From Xanthostigma xanthostigma (Eukaryota > Arthropoda > Insecta > Raphidioptera > Raphidiidae), in assembly GCA_963575645.1 (NCBI GenBank), contig OY754466.1, positions 2,148,001-2,212,000 on the forward strand: a DNA stretch of 64,000 nucleotides, read 5' to 3'. The notes beneath the pieces are model-generated. The model made no database searches, was not told where the DNA came from, and worked only from the letters and a program-made list of their open reading frames with translations. Position 1 is the first letter of the stretch. Each line of letters begins with the position of its first letter. Shown here piece by piece: positions 1 through 11,910 of the stretch. Made by a program: the position numbers and the translations under genes.

Positions 1-876
<876 letters not shown>

Positions 877-894
877 TTTTACATATTTACAAAA

Positions 895-1350
895 AAAAAC
901 GAGTGTGCATTAGACCACACGACTGAAGTAAAACTTCTTCCCGCCATAATTTGTTATTATTCACCCGAAAATTCACAAAATATGAACTTTAAAATGAATT
1001 TACAATTTTATTCACTTTAAACGTAGTAAAGTATTGAACAAAATATTAATTTATAAAATTGTTCAAAAATATAAGAAGAAAGAAATATAAACATAAAGAT
1101 AATGAAAACAAAAGTAATACATTGCAATTACTTAGCTCTCGTTGGATTTTAAGCGTAAATCTTTATGAAAAAATATTACTTAAAGTAGGTTTACAAAACT
1201 TTTTTCTGTCACCCGATAGCGCCACTGGCAAGTAAAGTATGTGTCATTCTATTGTTAGTACTGCTTATATTTTCGGCCACCTAATGGCGCCACTATAGCC
1301 AGTGAAGTATTTGTTTCGGCCACTTGATGGTGCCACTAGCCAGTGAAGTG
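895..1350 (+). repeat. dispersed repeat (also at 21057-21260, inverted)
   Basis: The stretch holds the motif TGTCACCCGATAGCGCCACT followed by two similar GGCGCCACTAG...AGTGAAGTA modules. The same order of sequence recurs in reverse orientation at 21057-21260, including the flank with TTTAAAATGAATTTACAATTT. A shorter part (ACACGACTGAAGTAAAACTT) recurs inverted near 47490-47525. Class unknown. Confidence 0.6.
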
Positions 1351-1462
1351 CGAAAGGCAGTTTAGGAAAAAGTTCCCAGTCATATTTGCTCCCACAGGGA
1401 TTCGAACCCAGTTACCTCCCGAATGCGAGTCTAGTGCTCTCACCACTACGCTACACCACTAT
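1351..1462 (-). mobile_element. tRNA-derived SINE fragment (family S)
   Basis: Read on the minus strand this has a promoter-like head: GCGAGTCTAG-type A-region partners and a B box GGTTCGAATCC. The remainder matches the head of the fuller SINEs at 34088-34481 and 61283-61682. Only the head is kept. It abuts the previous repeat without a visible poly-A or simple-repeat tail. Confidence 0.65.
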
Positions 1463-2237
1463 ATATGAGTCATAGGGGGGCTTTGTTCAAACTAAAATAA
1501 AATCGTGGAGGTCATTTTTAGTTGCATTACGGTCGAAGAAGACAGTCGAAAGCTAACATTACCACTGCATAAATTAGCCACCGTACAAAAACATTTTATA
1601 TATGTTTCCCTTAAGCTTTACAATAAAATACCTCTTGCAAACTGTTTTTATAACATTGATGAATTTTTGAACTATCAATTTTAAAAAAGCAATATTCTAT
1701 AATTTACTTGGAACTTTTATATTTTTTTATGTTTTTGACGTCACATGTACAATCTGAACTATTATGTGTAAATAAAATCTATCTATCTATCTAAATATGA
1801 TTTCCAATCTCAAACAAATGAAAATTTTCTACTAAATGTTCCCAACGATTTTATTTTAGTTTAATCAAAGCCTCCTATGGTGACTAATATTTATTTTCCA
1901 GTTTTTAGTACATTATCGTTTGTACAATAAAAACGTTTAATTTTTTTACCCATTTTTTTACAAAGTGAACTCGCATTTCGATGCGTCTTTTTATTAAAAT
2001 ATTTACGAGTAGTGTTCAGTAAAATAAATACGATAAAATATTTTTTTATTACTCATGCGGGAAAAGTGGTATCTTTACGCATGCTGTTACGGTTGAAAGT
2101 AGCTATTTTCATTTACGTGCGGAAACTTTATTTGTTGCACTGAAATTATTGTTTGCCGCACGCAAATTCAGAGAAAAAAACAAAATAATAACTGTGTTAA
2201 TGTCAACGAAACAAACTGTCATTTGAAGCGGATTTGA
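1463..2237. other. AT-rich DNA, no gene; (TCTA)n at 1775-1793
   Basis: No coding signal is visible. The TATG...AATAAAATCTATCTATC end near 1765-1795 resembles the short-repeat 3' tail of a LINE, similar to tails near 28275-28300 and 58174-58191. The body upstream is not recognisable. Confidence 0.4.
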
Positions 2238-2400
2238 GGTTAAAATTTTCGATTATGGACTTTTATTTTTAACAATTTTATCTGAATTTTCAACTTTTTA
2301 CTGATTTAATTTTAATTTCTATTACTTCTTTTTTTAATTCGTAATAAAATTTTAATTTCTAATTTAGTTTAATTCGTAATAAAAAATAGTATGTGCCACT
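2238..2400 (-). mobile_element. fragment of TTAA-flanked MITE (family L)
   Basis: The TTCGATTATGGACTTTTATT segment and the AT-rich sequence after it match the middle of the elements at 11911-12636 and 37188-37889, in reverse orientation. Both termini are missing. Confidence 0.5.
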
Positions 2401-2501
2401 CGTGCGGCATTGTCGCACTAGTTGCACAATATACTATTCTTTTGTTTTAAATACGGTTCCACGAAGTTCGCAACATGAGCATTCAATATTATTATACTGT
2501 A

Positions 2502-2680
2502 ACTAATAAACAATGAGAAAGATTTAATAAATACTTGCAATATTATATACGAAATCAATCTGAAGAAATCCAATTGCAGTATAATTATTTCACTGAAATA
2601 GTGAAAGCATAATAATATTAAACGAATATTATCGTCATAATATTTTTTTTTTTAGAAGGCTTATATATAAGAAAAATTTA
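2502..2680 (-). repeat. inverted arm capping the 384-bp array
   Basis: This is the reverse complement of the segment running from AAATTTTTCTTATATATAAG through GATTTCGTATATAATATTGC to the TTTATTAGTT motif in each array unit. With the first direct unit it forms an arm of about 180 bp. The head-to-head then tandem arrangement is reminiscent of Penelope-like element insertions, but no reverse transcriptase or hammerhead core was found. Confidence 0.7.
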
Positions 2681-2841
2681 ATTTATTAAATCTTTCTCAT
2701 TGTTTATTAGTTACATCAGCATGTCCGGCTAATTAGAGAAAGTCAACACTCTTGTAGTGTTGTTATTAAAATTATTAGCTCTCGCAGGTAGTGGATTCTG
2801 CGGTGCATTGTGTTATATATAAGAGAAATCATGAATTAACT

Positions 2842-2917
2842 GTCGTGGGCACTGTAGAGTAATGCAACTCAGCCAACGCGAAATTGGTTGTTTCGGGTTC
2901 AAGTCCCGACAGTGACA
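2842..2917 (+). other. tRNA-like sequence, first of six in the array
   Basis: The 76-nt segment has a strong B box (GGTTCAAGTCC, 2896-2906) and a T arm TCGGG/CCCGA. The acceptor stem GTCGTGG/CAGTGAC pairs at 6 of 7 positions counting G-U. An anticodon arm GCCAA/TTGGT encloses a CGCGAAA loop, which would read CGA (serine type) but lacks U33. The A box is weak. Copies lie at 3226-3301, 3610-3685, 3994-4069, 4378-4453 and 4762-4837. It is probably a tRNA-derived pol III promoter region rather than a working tRNA. Confidence 0.55.
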
Positions 2918-4985
2918 TTTAAATTTTTCTTATATATAAGCCTTCTAAAAAAAATATTATGACGATAATATTCGTTTAATATTATTATGCTTTCACTATT
3001 TCAGTGAAATAATTATACTGCAATTGGATTTCTTCAGATTGATTTCGTATATAATATTGCAAGTATTTATTAAATCTTTCTCATTGTTTATTAGTTACAT
3101 CAGCATGTCCGGCTAATTAGAGAAAGTCAACACTCTTGTAGTGTTGTTATTAAAATTATTAGCTCTCGCAGGTAGTGGATTCTGCGGTGCATTGTGTTAT
3201 ATATAAGAGAAATCATGAATTAACTGTCGTGGGCACTGTAGAGTAATGCAACTCAGCCAACGCGAAATTGGTTGTTTCGGGTTCAAGTCCCGACAGTGAC
3301 ATTTAAATTTTTCTTATATATAAGCCTTCTAAAAAAAATATTATGACGATAATATTCGTTTAATATTATTATGCTTTCACTATTTCAGTGAAATAATTAT
3401 ACTGCAATTGGATTTCTTCAGATTGATTTCGTATATAATATTGCAAGTATTTATTAAATCTTTCTCATTGTTTATTAGTTACATCAGCATGTCCGGCTAA
3501 TTAGAGAAAGTCAACACTCTTGTAGTGTTGTTATTAAAATTATTAGCTCTCGCAGGTAGTGGATTCTGCGGTGCATTGTGTTATATATAAGAGAAATCAT
3601 GAATTAACTGTCGTGGGCACTGTAGAGTAATGCAACTCAGCCAACGCGAAATTGGTTGTTTCGGGTTCAAGTCCCGACAGTGACATTTAAATTTTTCTTA
3701 TATATAAGCCTTCTAAAAAAAATATTATGACGATAATATTCGTTTAATATTATTATGCTTTCACTATTTCAGTGAAATAATTATACTGCAATTGGATTTC
3801 TTCAGATTGATTTCGTATATAATATTGCAAGTATTTATTAAATCTTTCTCATTGTTTATTAGTTACATCAGCATGTCCGGCTAATTAGAGAAAGTCAACA
3901 CTCTTGTAGTGTTGTTATTAAAATTATTAGCTCTCGCAGGTAGTGGATTCTGCGGTGCATTGTGTTATATATAAGAGAAATCATGAATTAACTGTCGTGG
4001 GCACTGTAGAGTAATGCAACTCAGCCAACGCGAAATTGGTTGTTTCGGGTTCAAGTCCCGACAGTGACATTTAAATTTTTCTTATATATAAGCCTTCTAA
4101 AAAAAATATTATGACGATAATATTCGTTTAATATTATTATGCTTTCACTATTTCAGTGAAATAATTATACTGCAATTGGATTTCTTCAGATTGATTTCGT
4201 ATATAATATTGCAAGTATTTATTAAATCTTTCTCATTGTTTATTAGTTACATCAGCATGTCCGGCTAATTAGAGAAAGTCAACACTCTTGTAGTGTTGTT
4301 ATTAAAATTATTAGCTCTCGCAGGTAGTGGATTCTGCGGTGCATTGTGTTATATATAAGAGAAATCATGAATTAACTGTCGTGGGCACTGTAGAGTAATG
4401 CAACTCAGCCAACGCGAAATTGGTTGTTTCGGGTTCAAGTCCCGACAGTGACATTTAAATTTTTCTTATATATAAGCCTTCTAAAAAAAATATTATGACG
4501 ATAATATTCGTTTAATATTATTATGCTTTCACTATTTCAGTGAAATAATTATACTGCAATTGGATTTCTTCAGATTGATTTCGTATATAATATTGCAAGT
4601 ATTTATTAAATCTTTCTCATTGTTTATTAGTTACATCAGCATGTCCGGCTAATTAGAGAAAGTCAACACTCTTGTAGTGTTGTTATTAAAATTATTAGCT
4701 CTCGCAGGTAGTGGATTCTGCGGTGCATTGTGTTATATATAAGAGAAATCATGAATTAACTGTCGTGGGCACTGTAGAGTAATGCAACTCAGCCAACGCG
4801 AAATTGGTTGTTTCGGGTTCAAGTCCCGACAGTGACATTTAAATTTTTCTTATATATAAGCCTTCTAAAAAAAATATTATGACGATAATATTCGTTTAAT
4901 ATTATTATGCTTTCACTATTTCAGTGAAATAATTATACTGCAATTGGATTTCTTCAGATTGATTTCGTATTTATTATACTGTATT

Positions 4986-5295
4986 TAAATTTACCAGCAC
5001 GCTTTGATAAATTGATACACCGAAGTCCTAACTTATACACGTTATCGTGAGCATCGTATAACATGCATGACAAAACACTATCAGTTATCAGTCACTTTCA
5101 GCCTCTACGTATGTCATTTGTTCGCTAAGCGAGGGCGTTTAGCGTTATATATATTATCCAGTTATACTCATATTTAATGAAGCTCCTTTTTTTATCTTTT
5201 TAGTCAACCATCCGATTAAAAGTAAAATAACACGGCCGGGTTCATTAAAAGCGAGGTTCTCAATCGAAGGAATGCCGGAATGTAGAAAATATGAT
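4986..5295. other. unassigned intergenic/intronic DNA
   Basis: I see no gene, repeat family or regulatory motif that I can support. A near-direct ACACG...TATCGTGAGC stretch and a short GAGGGCG GC-rich island are unremarkable. Confidence 0.3.
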
Positions 5296-5299
5296 CGAA

Positions 5300-5850
5300 A
5301 ATATATAAAAAAAACTAAAAAACACGCTTTATATCGAACTAAAAAGTAAAAAATATTTTTTTTAAAATAACCTTAAAAAGCGTGGGGCGCTTTGTTCCAC
5401 ATTTTCGTACATCAAGCGCCCCACGCTTTTAAAGCTTATTTAAAAAAAAATATTTTTCACTTTTTAGTTCGATATAAAGCGTGTTTTTTAATTTTTTTTA
5501 AACTATATTTATTTTTCACTTTTTAGTTCGATATAAAGCGTGTTTTTTAGTTTTTTGAAACTATATTTATTTTCCACTTTTTAGTTCGATTTATTGTCAA
5601 AAATTTGCCGAAAAAAAAACAATTTTTTTTCGGCGTGGACGGGATTAGAACCCACGGCCCGTGATTCCGAGAGTTGACGTCAGCGAAGACCCGTGCCTTA
5701 GACCGCACGGCTAGCCAGTGTACTTACAGAGCTGGCATATTATACCACTATATAAACCACTTGCCGTAGTCCAAACGAGTTTACAAACATACATACTTAC
5801 ATACAAACTTACAAGTGAAACTAATATAAAGCGTGTAAAAACATGGTTCG
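5300..5850 (-). mobile_element. foldback element of family E with tRNA-like segment
   Basis: Arms built on AACACGCTTTATATCGAACT and its complement face each other around a short loop (GCGTGGGGCGC...GCGCCCCACGC, about 5380-5425). The distal end at 5805-5850 carries ACTAATATAAAGCGTGT, the same terminus found in related copies at 11232-11536 and 13880-14636. A tRNA-like block lies inside at 5631-5720. No transposase is encoded. Confidence 0.6.
5631..5720 (-). other. tRNA-like segment with long variable region (Leu/Ser type)
   Basis: On the minus strand it reads TGGCTAGCCGTGCGGTCTAA (A-box region), a long middle, then B box GGTTCTAATCC. The CGGTCTAAGGC wording is typical of leucine or serine tRNAs with long variable arms. 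The acceptor stem is not properly paired, so this is a SINE-type promoter or tRNA pseudogene, not a functional tRNA. Confidence 0.55.
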
Positions 5851-6011
5851 GCAGAACTGTTAGTTTAAACTGAACAGTCTGCCTGAAGGTCGAATCCTCC
5901 AGCCATTTGGGTGAATCTAAAAGATTCTTCAGGGCTCTTCTTATAACGACCGTTTCAGTCAACGGGCAACGTGCCGACGCGAAACGGTTACCGCGTGAGC
6001 GCGTCCGGTGT

Positions 6012-6222
6012 TATCGATATCAGTTCTATACTTGAAGGGCGAAGAAGTGCAAGTACGTTATGTCTTGCTTGTTTATTTCTGTTGTCCCAACACTGGCCTA
6101 TTATGAACAAGGCTAATTAATAAATCCATATCAATATCAATTTTAAACTCCATATTCACAAAGAGCAGCACAAGGTAGGTCGGTAGGTATAGGTAAAAAC
6201 GTGCGCGCACATCTGTCGTCGC
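6012..6222 (+). repeat. dispersed repeat R, copy 1
   Basis: Starts TATCGATATCAGTTCTATAC and runs to the GTGCGCGCACATC motif. A colinear second copy lies at 9714-9920 in the same orientation, differing by small indels. Its class is unknown. It contains a (GTAGGT)n-like stretch and no coding. Confidence 0.65.
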
Positions 6223-6226
6223 ATAG

Positions 6227-6409
6227 TATGAAACAAGAAAATATTCTCACCTGAGGATAGCCGTGGTCGTATGCTGTCTCATATATATGAGGCCCCTCTA
6301 GATGTATAGCGTGATGCACTTTGCCCAAGAGCTTATGATCGCTTACTACTGTTAAAATGTAATATTTTGTTAGGCTATCCTCAGATGAGAATATTTTATT
6401 GTTTCATAC
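6227..6409. mobile_element. small foldback (MITE-like) with ~38-bp arms
   Basis: The left arm AGTATGAAACAAGAAAATAT...GATAGCC (6227-6264) pairs with GGCTATCCTCAGATGAGAAT...CATACT (6372-6409). It has few mismatches and a spacer of about 107 bp. Confidence 0.6.
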
Positions 6410-6441
6410 TTTTCAGTAGTCGGGTTTTAGTTTTTGAACTT

Positions 6442-7025
6442 ATTTTTGACGTGATAACGTCTTATAAATTGATGAATCACCAATCTTATAAATTGATAAA
6501 ACACCGGCTGCATGCACGAAAAAGTGTAACGTTCCTAACGTTCGTAACGTTCCGCCTGACCCTGTGCGTGCTTTTCTCGAAAACGGCCCTAACGATTTGG
6601 ATGAAATTTACTGAAAAGGGATTTTAGGGGGCAAAAAATCGTTTTAGCTAGGTCTCATCTCTTGAAAAAATCGTTTTCTTACAAATTTTATCATTATAAA
6701 AATCAATTTTTTGACGTATGAAAATACTTAAATATTGTAAGTAGGTTTTGGAATTTTATATAAACAGTGACACAATTGTTTTATAAATATTATGACAGCT
6801 AATCTTTGAGACTTAAAATAAATACGAAAGAAAGAAAGTTAAAAAAAACAATTATATGGTGAGTAATTTAAATAAATAAAATTAACCTAAATTTGAAGCG
6901 AAAGATGCAATATCATAGATTCAAATTATTATAATTATTATATAAATTTAGGTTATGTATTACGGAATACGTTATCACGTAGAACTATCGTCCGTAAACC
7001 GACTTTACAGACAACCAATTTTTTG
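6442..7025 (+). mobile_element. MITE family J, copy 1 (near full length)
   Basis: Runs from TTGACGTGATAACGTC to CGGACGATAG-type end sequence and AGACAACCAATTTTT. The subterminal motif ACGTGATAACGT appears in inverted orientation at both ends. A nearly complete inverted copy lies at 60671-61258, with internally changed copies at 44209-44633 and 49070-49745. No transposase. Confidence 0.65.
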
Positions 7026-8551
7026 TTAGTTATTTTGTTTCTATTATCATTGAAAGTTTTAAAAACGGCACGCTAAAGAAATTAGAGCGTGTTCTATTGA
7101 TACGAACTTTTGAATCTAATTTGGCTCCATTAATTACGGGCTTTCATTTCGTTATGAGATGTTTACAATAACAAGTAAAAGAGCTTGAAAGCCCTGTATC
7201 ATTTGTTTAAAGCTCCGTTAATTCATTAGCTAATAAGCGGAGACCCGGTAAGGCCTCATTAGCTTCGCGATGAAACTTTACTTCACACGGCCAATGATGA
7301 ATGCGTTGCCGTAGCGCCATCATCGTGCACAAATCAAAAGCGCCTATTCCGAATTTTAATAAAGAATTGCTCATGTGTAAATACAGGAATCAAATATATG
7401 TTCTTTGTTACTTCCCAAAATTATTTAAAGCAAAAATTCACTGGATTAAAAACGATCCCAAACGCTAGTTTATTGATGTAGAAAAATAAAAAAATTACTC
7501 TTAGATCAAATCAAATTTTTATATTCCCGTCGTATACGAGAAGAGTTACATCTATTCTATAATTTAAAATGTGTTAATTATTAATTTAATACTGTAACAC
7601 CACGTCTTAAAAAAGCCACGCCACCACTGTTGTACTCTGGTGGTAATGTAGAAAAAACAGAGGCAAGATGGCAGCGGAGCGTATGAACTAGGAAGTAGTG
7701 TTCATGTTAAAAAACTTAAATTAATAAATGTATTGAATTAAATAATATTCATGTTACAAACTTACGTTAATAAATATGTTGAATTAAATAATATTAATGT
7801 TACAACATTACGTTAACAAATATGTTGAAAATAATAATTGTTACAATACCAATTTTCACTTAAATTCCGGTGTCTATTTTTATTGTCCTAGTAGCGCTCC
7901 GGGAGCTCTTCAAAACGACGCCCGGATCAACGTCCTAGCTAAACGCATTTCCATTTTCCACGCTACATTAATTCTAAACTCTACACAAAGCTGTTTCGTG
8001 CCTATCACGCAAAACAAATCCTACGCGACAAACACGTACCGACATGCTCGCCCGTTGTTAACGCATTATTAGCCTCATAGTTATTGGCGATTCAAATTTG
8101 GCGGTATTTTTTTAACACAAGAAAGTGTGACCGGATATCGCAGTACTTAACTAGCGAATAGACGTGTTCAAAAGCTGACATAAGCCGTTTTGCTTTTTGA
8201 CCACAGATATATTACACGTATTTATTGTGCAACTGTACGTATTATGTAGTATACTGTATGTCATCATTAGGGTACCCAGCGGAGGATTTCCGAAAGAATA
8301 AAGGGGTACAGTATTTACAAACATGCGGAGTAACTCGCTTCTAATGGGAAAATAAGTATAGAGAAAATATTAATGTATAAAAGTTTAACACATAAATCAT
8401 GCATTTCTAGTTATTTTGATCGTCGTGTTCGCGCTGTTACAAATCACTGCATATAGAAAGCAAAGTTCCAGGTTCTGTCTGTCTGTCTGTGTGTTCGCCA
8501 AAAACACAAGAATTATTGTTTTATTTTATTCACATTTTAAATTGTCAGATC
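7026..8551. other. no gene seen; small ~46-bp tandem repeat at 7703-7835
   Basis: Three imperfect units of about 46 bp (TGTTACAAACTTACGTTAAT type) occur at 7703-7835. Open frames such as 7797-8072 start inside this repeat and resemble nothing I know. A (TCTG)n stretch lies near 8476. The rest holds no recognisable feature. Confidence 0.4.
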
Positions 8552-8559
8552 TTCTAAAC

Positions 8560-8980
8560 CAGCGGTTCTCAAACTTTTTTGGTGACGGAACCCTTTTGGA
8601 AAGCAAAATACTTGACGGAACCCTCCAATAAAACAAAAATGTCTTTATGTGCATTCTTTATTAAGGGAGGTATTGTTTTTTTTTTTAATGAAAATAATTA
8701 ATGTTAACACATTCAAACATTAAATAATAATAATTTTATTAACTATTCCAGTATACGAAATCAAAATGCCCTTTAAAATTTTCTTTTAAATAGGCATGAA
8801 CGTTGTTTTCTTGTTGGCTGATCAGCTCGCACTGCCTCTTTTGTCGGCGTGCGTATAGCATAATATTAAAAAATATTATACGCAATATTCTTTTTTAATA
8901 TTTTTCTAAATTCTTACGGAGCCCCCACAGGGGTTTCGCGGAACCCTAGGGTTCCGCGGAGCACACTTTGAGAATGGCTG
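8560..8980. mobile_element. hAT-type MITE with perfect 8-bp target duplication
   Basis: Begins CAGCGGTTCTCAAAC and ends TTTGAGAATGGCTG, its imperfect inverse. It is flanked on both sides by TTCTAAAC (8552-8559 and 8981-8988), the 8-bp duplication expected of hAT transposition. At 421 bp with no transposase, it is non-autonomous. Confidence 0.85.
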
Positions 8981-8989
8981 TTCTAAACT

Positions 8990-9713
8990 AATCGAGATAC
9001 GACTTTGTGTTTAGGCCTAATCGATTCAGCGTACTTTTTTCTATAAGACACGTTAATATTAAACATATCGGGAAAATTTATATATTTTTCCAAATATTAT
9101 AAATCGTTTTCATGCGTTTTGAAAATATGCAACTTTTCAAGACACTAAACGATTTTTGCTCGGTTTTATATTAACCTAACTTGTAGGAAAAGTCAAGCTA
9201 AATCGATTCCGACAACCCGCAACCCTGTATCAGTTTTAGTTTCGGAGATATGAGCGTTTATTCATATTATTAGAGAAAAACTTAAAAACGCTGTAACTTC
9301 TAAGCGACTAAAGATACCGAGGCGGGAGTGGTCGGAATCGATTCAGCGCAATTTTTTCTATGAGAATAACCTCAGTTGTGAGTCGTATATTAACAATATG
9401 TCACAGATTTTTGAGTTTGTTAAAAAGTAAGAAGGGGGCCCTTCAAGACAGTGAAAAATGATCGCGTCTTATTTGTTTCTATCTATTTCCCTATTCTTTA
9501 TTTATTTTTCATCGTACGAAAATATTTACGAGAAAATACAAATCGACTTATTAAAAATATATCCATCTCTGTCACGGTCGTGGATTACTGACCCTGCTTT
9601 TTTGATACAGATAAATAAAAAAACGACTATTCCTTTTGAAATTTTTTTCTTAATCTCGTTTCAAAACAAACTGCTTCATTATTTTTATTTTAGGTACAGA
9701 ATACAAATATTAT
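8990..9713. other. no gene seen; diverged AATCGATTCAGCG inverted motifs
   Basis: AATCGATTCAGCG appears near 9018 and 9336, and AAATCGATTCCGAC near 9200. They probably belong to a decayed repeat. The open frame at 9458-9736 is low-complexity and not convincing as a protein. Confidence 0.3.
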
Positions 9714-9920
9714 CGATATCAGTTCTATACTTATAGGGCGAAGAAGTGCAAGTACATTATGTCTTGCCTGTTTATTTTTGTAATTTTCTAGTCTTGTCCC
9801 AACACTGGCCTATTATGAACAATCCATATCAATATCAATTTAAAACTCCATATTCACAATGAGTAACACAAAGTAGGCAGGTAGGTATAGGTAAAAACGT
9901 GCGCGAACATCGGTCGTCGT
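9714..9920 (+). repeat. dispersed repeat R, copy 2
   Basis: Colinear with 6012-6222, starting TATCGATATCAGTTCTATAC and ending just after the AACGTGCGCGAACATCGGTC motif. It carries a short insertion (AATTTTCTAGTCT) relative to copy 1. Confidence 0.65.
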
Positions 9921-10179
9921 CAACAGACTTCTATGAAATGACGTGGTACACTGCATCGGACCGACCGCCGTCGCGCCGAGTGGCGACGTGCGGGTATCCG
10001 TTGAGTTTCGTTGCAACGGTTACATGCCCGTCGCGTTAACAAACACCCGCACTAACCTAGTGAACACTGCGCGTCGGCCCGTCGCCCGTCATAAAAATCG
10101 GGCCGTTATCCGTTGTCTTTAACAAGAGGCCTTAGGGTTTTTAACTCTTCGACTTCAAAAACATCGAATATGTGCAGCA
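9921..10179. other. GC-richer spacer
   Basis: It is locally GC-rich (CGACCGCCGTCGCGCCGAGT) in an otherwise AT-rich window. There is no open frame or motif I can assign. Confidence 0.3.
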
Positions 10180-10776
10180 TCATATATATAATACGCAAAG
10201 GTTAAAGATGTTTGCCTGCCTTTTTAGAAAAAACCTCACAATTTCTCCACATAAATTATATATCATTTTACAGATAATTGCTTGCTCTACTGACATCGAC
10301 AACTAAAAAATTTATTATTGCTTTTGTTTTCGTAAATTAATTAAAATACAGCAACGCTAAACAACGTCTGCCATCTGACGGCTTTAATTTTGAAACAACG
10401 TCAACACTTCGATCTGTCATCTGACCTTCATAATATTGTAATACAACAGACACAATACTGCATACTGCAATTTGACGACTTTAATTTTGAAACAGCGAGC
10501 AATGCTGAACAACGTCACAGCAATGCTGCACGATGTCATCTGACGGCTTAGCTCAACGCTTTTGCCACTTGCGCCTCTATATGACAATTTTAGTAAAATA
10601 TTTCTTCGATCTGTCATCTGAGCTTCATATTGTAATACAACAAAAAGAAGAACGTTATAAGCAGTGTGCAAAATCAGAAACGCATTGAATACCTGCAATC
10701 ATATTTAAAAAATAATTTTGTAAAGTGATAATTATTATACTTATTTAGTGCGAATAATTCGCACAGGTCACACTAG
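10180..10776 (+). mobile_element. non-autonomous Helitron HelA, copy 2
   Basis: A|TC start at 10180, hairpin GTGCGAATAATTCGCAC, and CTAG|T end at 10773-10776. It is full-length (597 bp). It contains the duplicated TCGATCTGTCATCTGA modules typical of the family. The opposite strand holds a 92-codon open frame (10417-10698) shared with other copies. Confidence 0.9.
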
Positions 10777-11087
10777 TTGTATATAATATCACGCTACATG
10801 TAACACTGAGTTACAGTTGAATTATCCGGATGGCGCTGTGTTTTGCCAGTTGACACAGATGTGTCCCGAGGGTATCGACTCTACCACGCCAACAGTCTAG
10901 AGAGCCTGCTTACAGACCCCACAAGGTGTTCCATCACCAGCTGGGAACATGTATCCGCGCCGCGACAACAGACCCAGTGACGCCGGCAATATCATAATTG
11001 GCTCTGTTGCTCTACAGGTACTTGTTTCCTGTTACAATCTGTATTTAACGCTTCACCGACAACGAACACAATATACAGAGTGTTTCA
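10777..11087. other. unassigned, moderately GC-rich DNA
   Basis: Contains CAGTTGACACAGATGTG and CCGCGCCGCGACAACAG. No long open frame is present and no repeat partner is seen in the window. Confidence 0.3.
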
Positions 11088-11615
11088 GATAAAACAATAC
11101 TAAAAATAATAATAATAAAACATAATAATGCGTTTGACGTCTGTTTCTCGATTTTATGTCATAACAGACGCCATTCGCACCATTACTATTTTCCACCTAT
11201 CACACTTCCCGTTATTTTCTACATTTTTACACACTTTATATTAGCTTCACCTTTATGTATGTAAACACTCCTTTGGGCTCGATTTTGACCCACTTTAAAC
11301 AGACAGATTTAATTTAAACTTTGTACACTTATCACGAACCGGTGACAATACAATAATTTGATAAGTTTATCTCATTATCCTGATCAGGATAGCTAGAATT
11401 AAATAATTATGTTTGTTGTAAACACGCTTATGTTGTAACCGATACTAATATTTTTTGATCATTATTATTTTCTGCTTATATTAAGAATTATTTTTCACTT
11501 TTTAGTTCGATGTGTTTTTTTTTAAACTATATTTTTAAACTTCAACTTAATTAATAGCAATGGGGGCCAATGAAGGAATTTTAGGACATTGGGATAAGTT
11601 AGGCAAATTGAACAA
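11088..11615 (-). mobile_element. SINE (family S) split by a family E insertion
   Basis: The 3' part with the (ATT)n-like tail and GCGTTTGACGTCTGTTTCTC lies at 11088-11231. It resumes at 11537-11615 with TTAATTAATAGCAATGGG. Between them is about 300 bp of unrelated family E sequence. The tRNA-like head is missing. Confidence 0.6.
11232..11536 (-). mobile_element. family E element inserted in the SINE
   Basis: Starts CACTTTATATTAGCTTCACC and ends TTTTTTTTTAAACTATATTT. The interior CGGTGACAATACAATAATTT matches the E copy at 13880-14636. The SINE body is continuous on either side, so E inserted after the SINE. Confidence 0.65.
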
Positions 11616-11910
11616 ACCTCACTTATAATTAATAGGAGATAGGTTAAAAAAAAACAAATACTGATTTACTAACGGAAATATCGTATATCGCGACAAGTTT
11701 TGTTTTACTTTACAACACTAGTGATGTAATTTTATAGCGGGTAGTGCAAAAAATGATTGACTGATTGAAATGATATTTTTTTTAAACTGCGTATAACATG
11801 ATTTTTTGTACAATTCAATTACATCGAAACAACGTTTTTCTACGCACTTAATAAAATAGAAAATTAATAAGCCAGATCATTTAGTCGGGTCTAAATGTTT
11901 GCCAGACGGT
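11616..11910. other. AT-rich spacer
   Basis: No feature supported. Confidence 0.3.

Larger units (their letters stand above)
2489..4980 (+). repeat. 384-bp tandem array of tRNA-like units with an inverted cap
   Basis: Landmark CCTTCTAAAA recurs at 2941, 3325, 3709, 4093, 4477 and 4861, so the period is exactly 384 bp. I saw no base differences between internal units. The left end (about 2502-2680) is an inverted copy of the non-tRNA part of the unit. The right end stops mid-unit at TTTCGTAT. Both outer edges carry TTATTATACTGTA (2489-2501 and about 4968-4980), a probable 13-bp target duplication. This suggests that the whole block inserted as one piece by a retrotransposition-like route. Alternatives are a foldback element amplified in place, or an assembly expansion. 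No coding sequence lies inside. Confidence 0.8.

Noticed and set aside
2842-4837. Cluster of functional tRNA-Ser genes
   Set aside because: The A box is weak, U33 is missing and the acceptor stem has a mismatch; it is better viewed as a tRNA-derived promoter in a repeat.
2502-4980. Hammerhead ribozyme (retrozyme) in the 384-bp unit
   Set aside because: GAAA and a 7-bp CAACACT hairpin occur near each other and CTGATGT is present on the minus strand. No CTGANGA...GAAA core with a pairable stem II was found.
2489-4980. CRISPR-like array
   Set aside because: The repeats are 384 bp and contiguous with no spacers, in a eukaryotic context.
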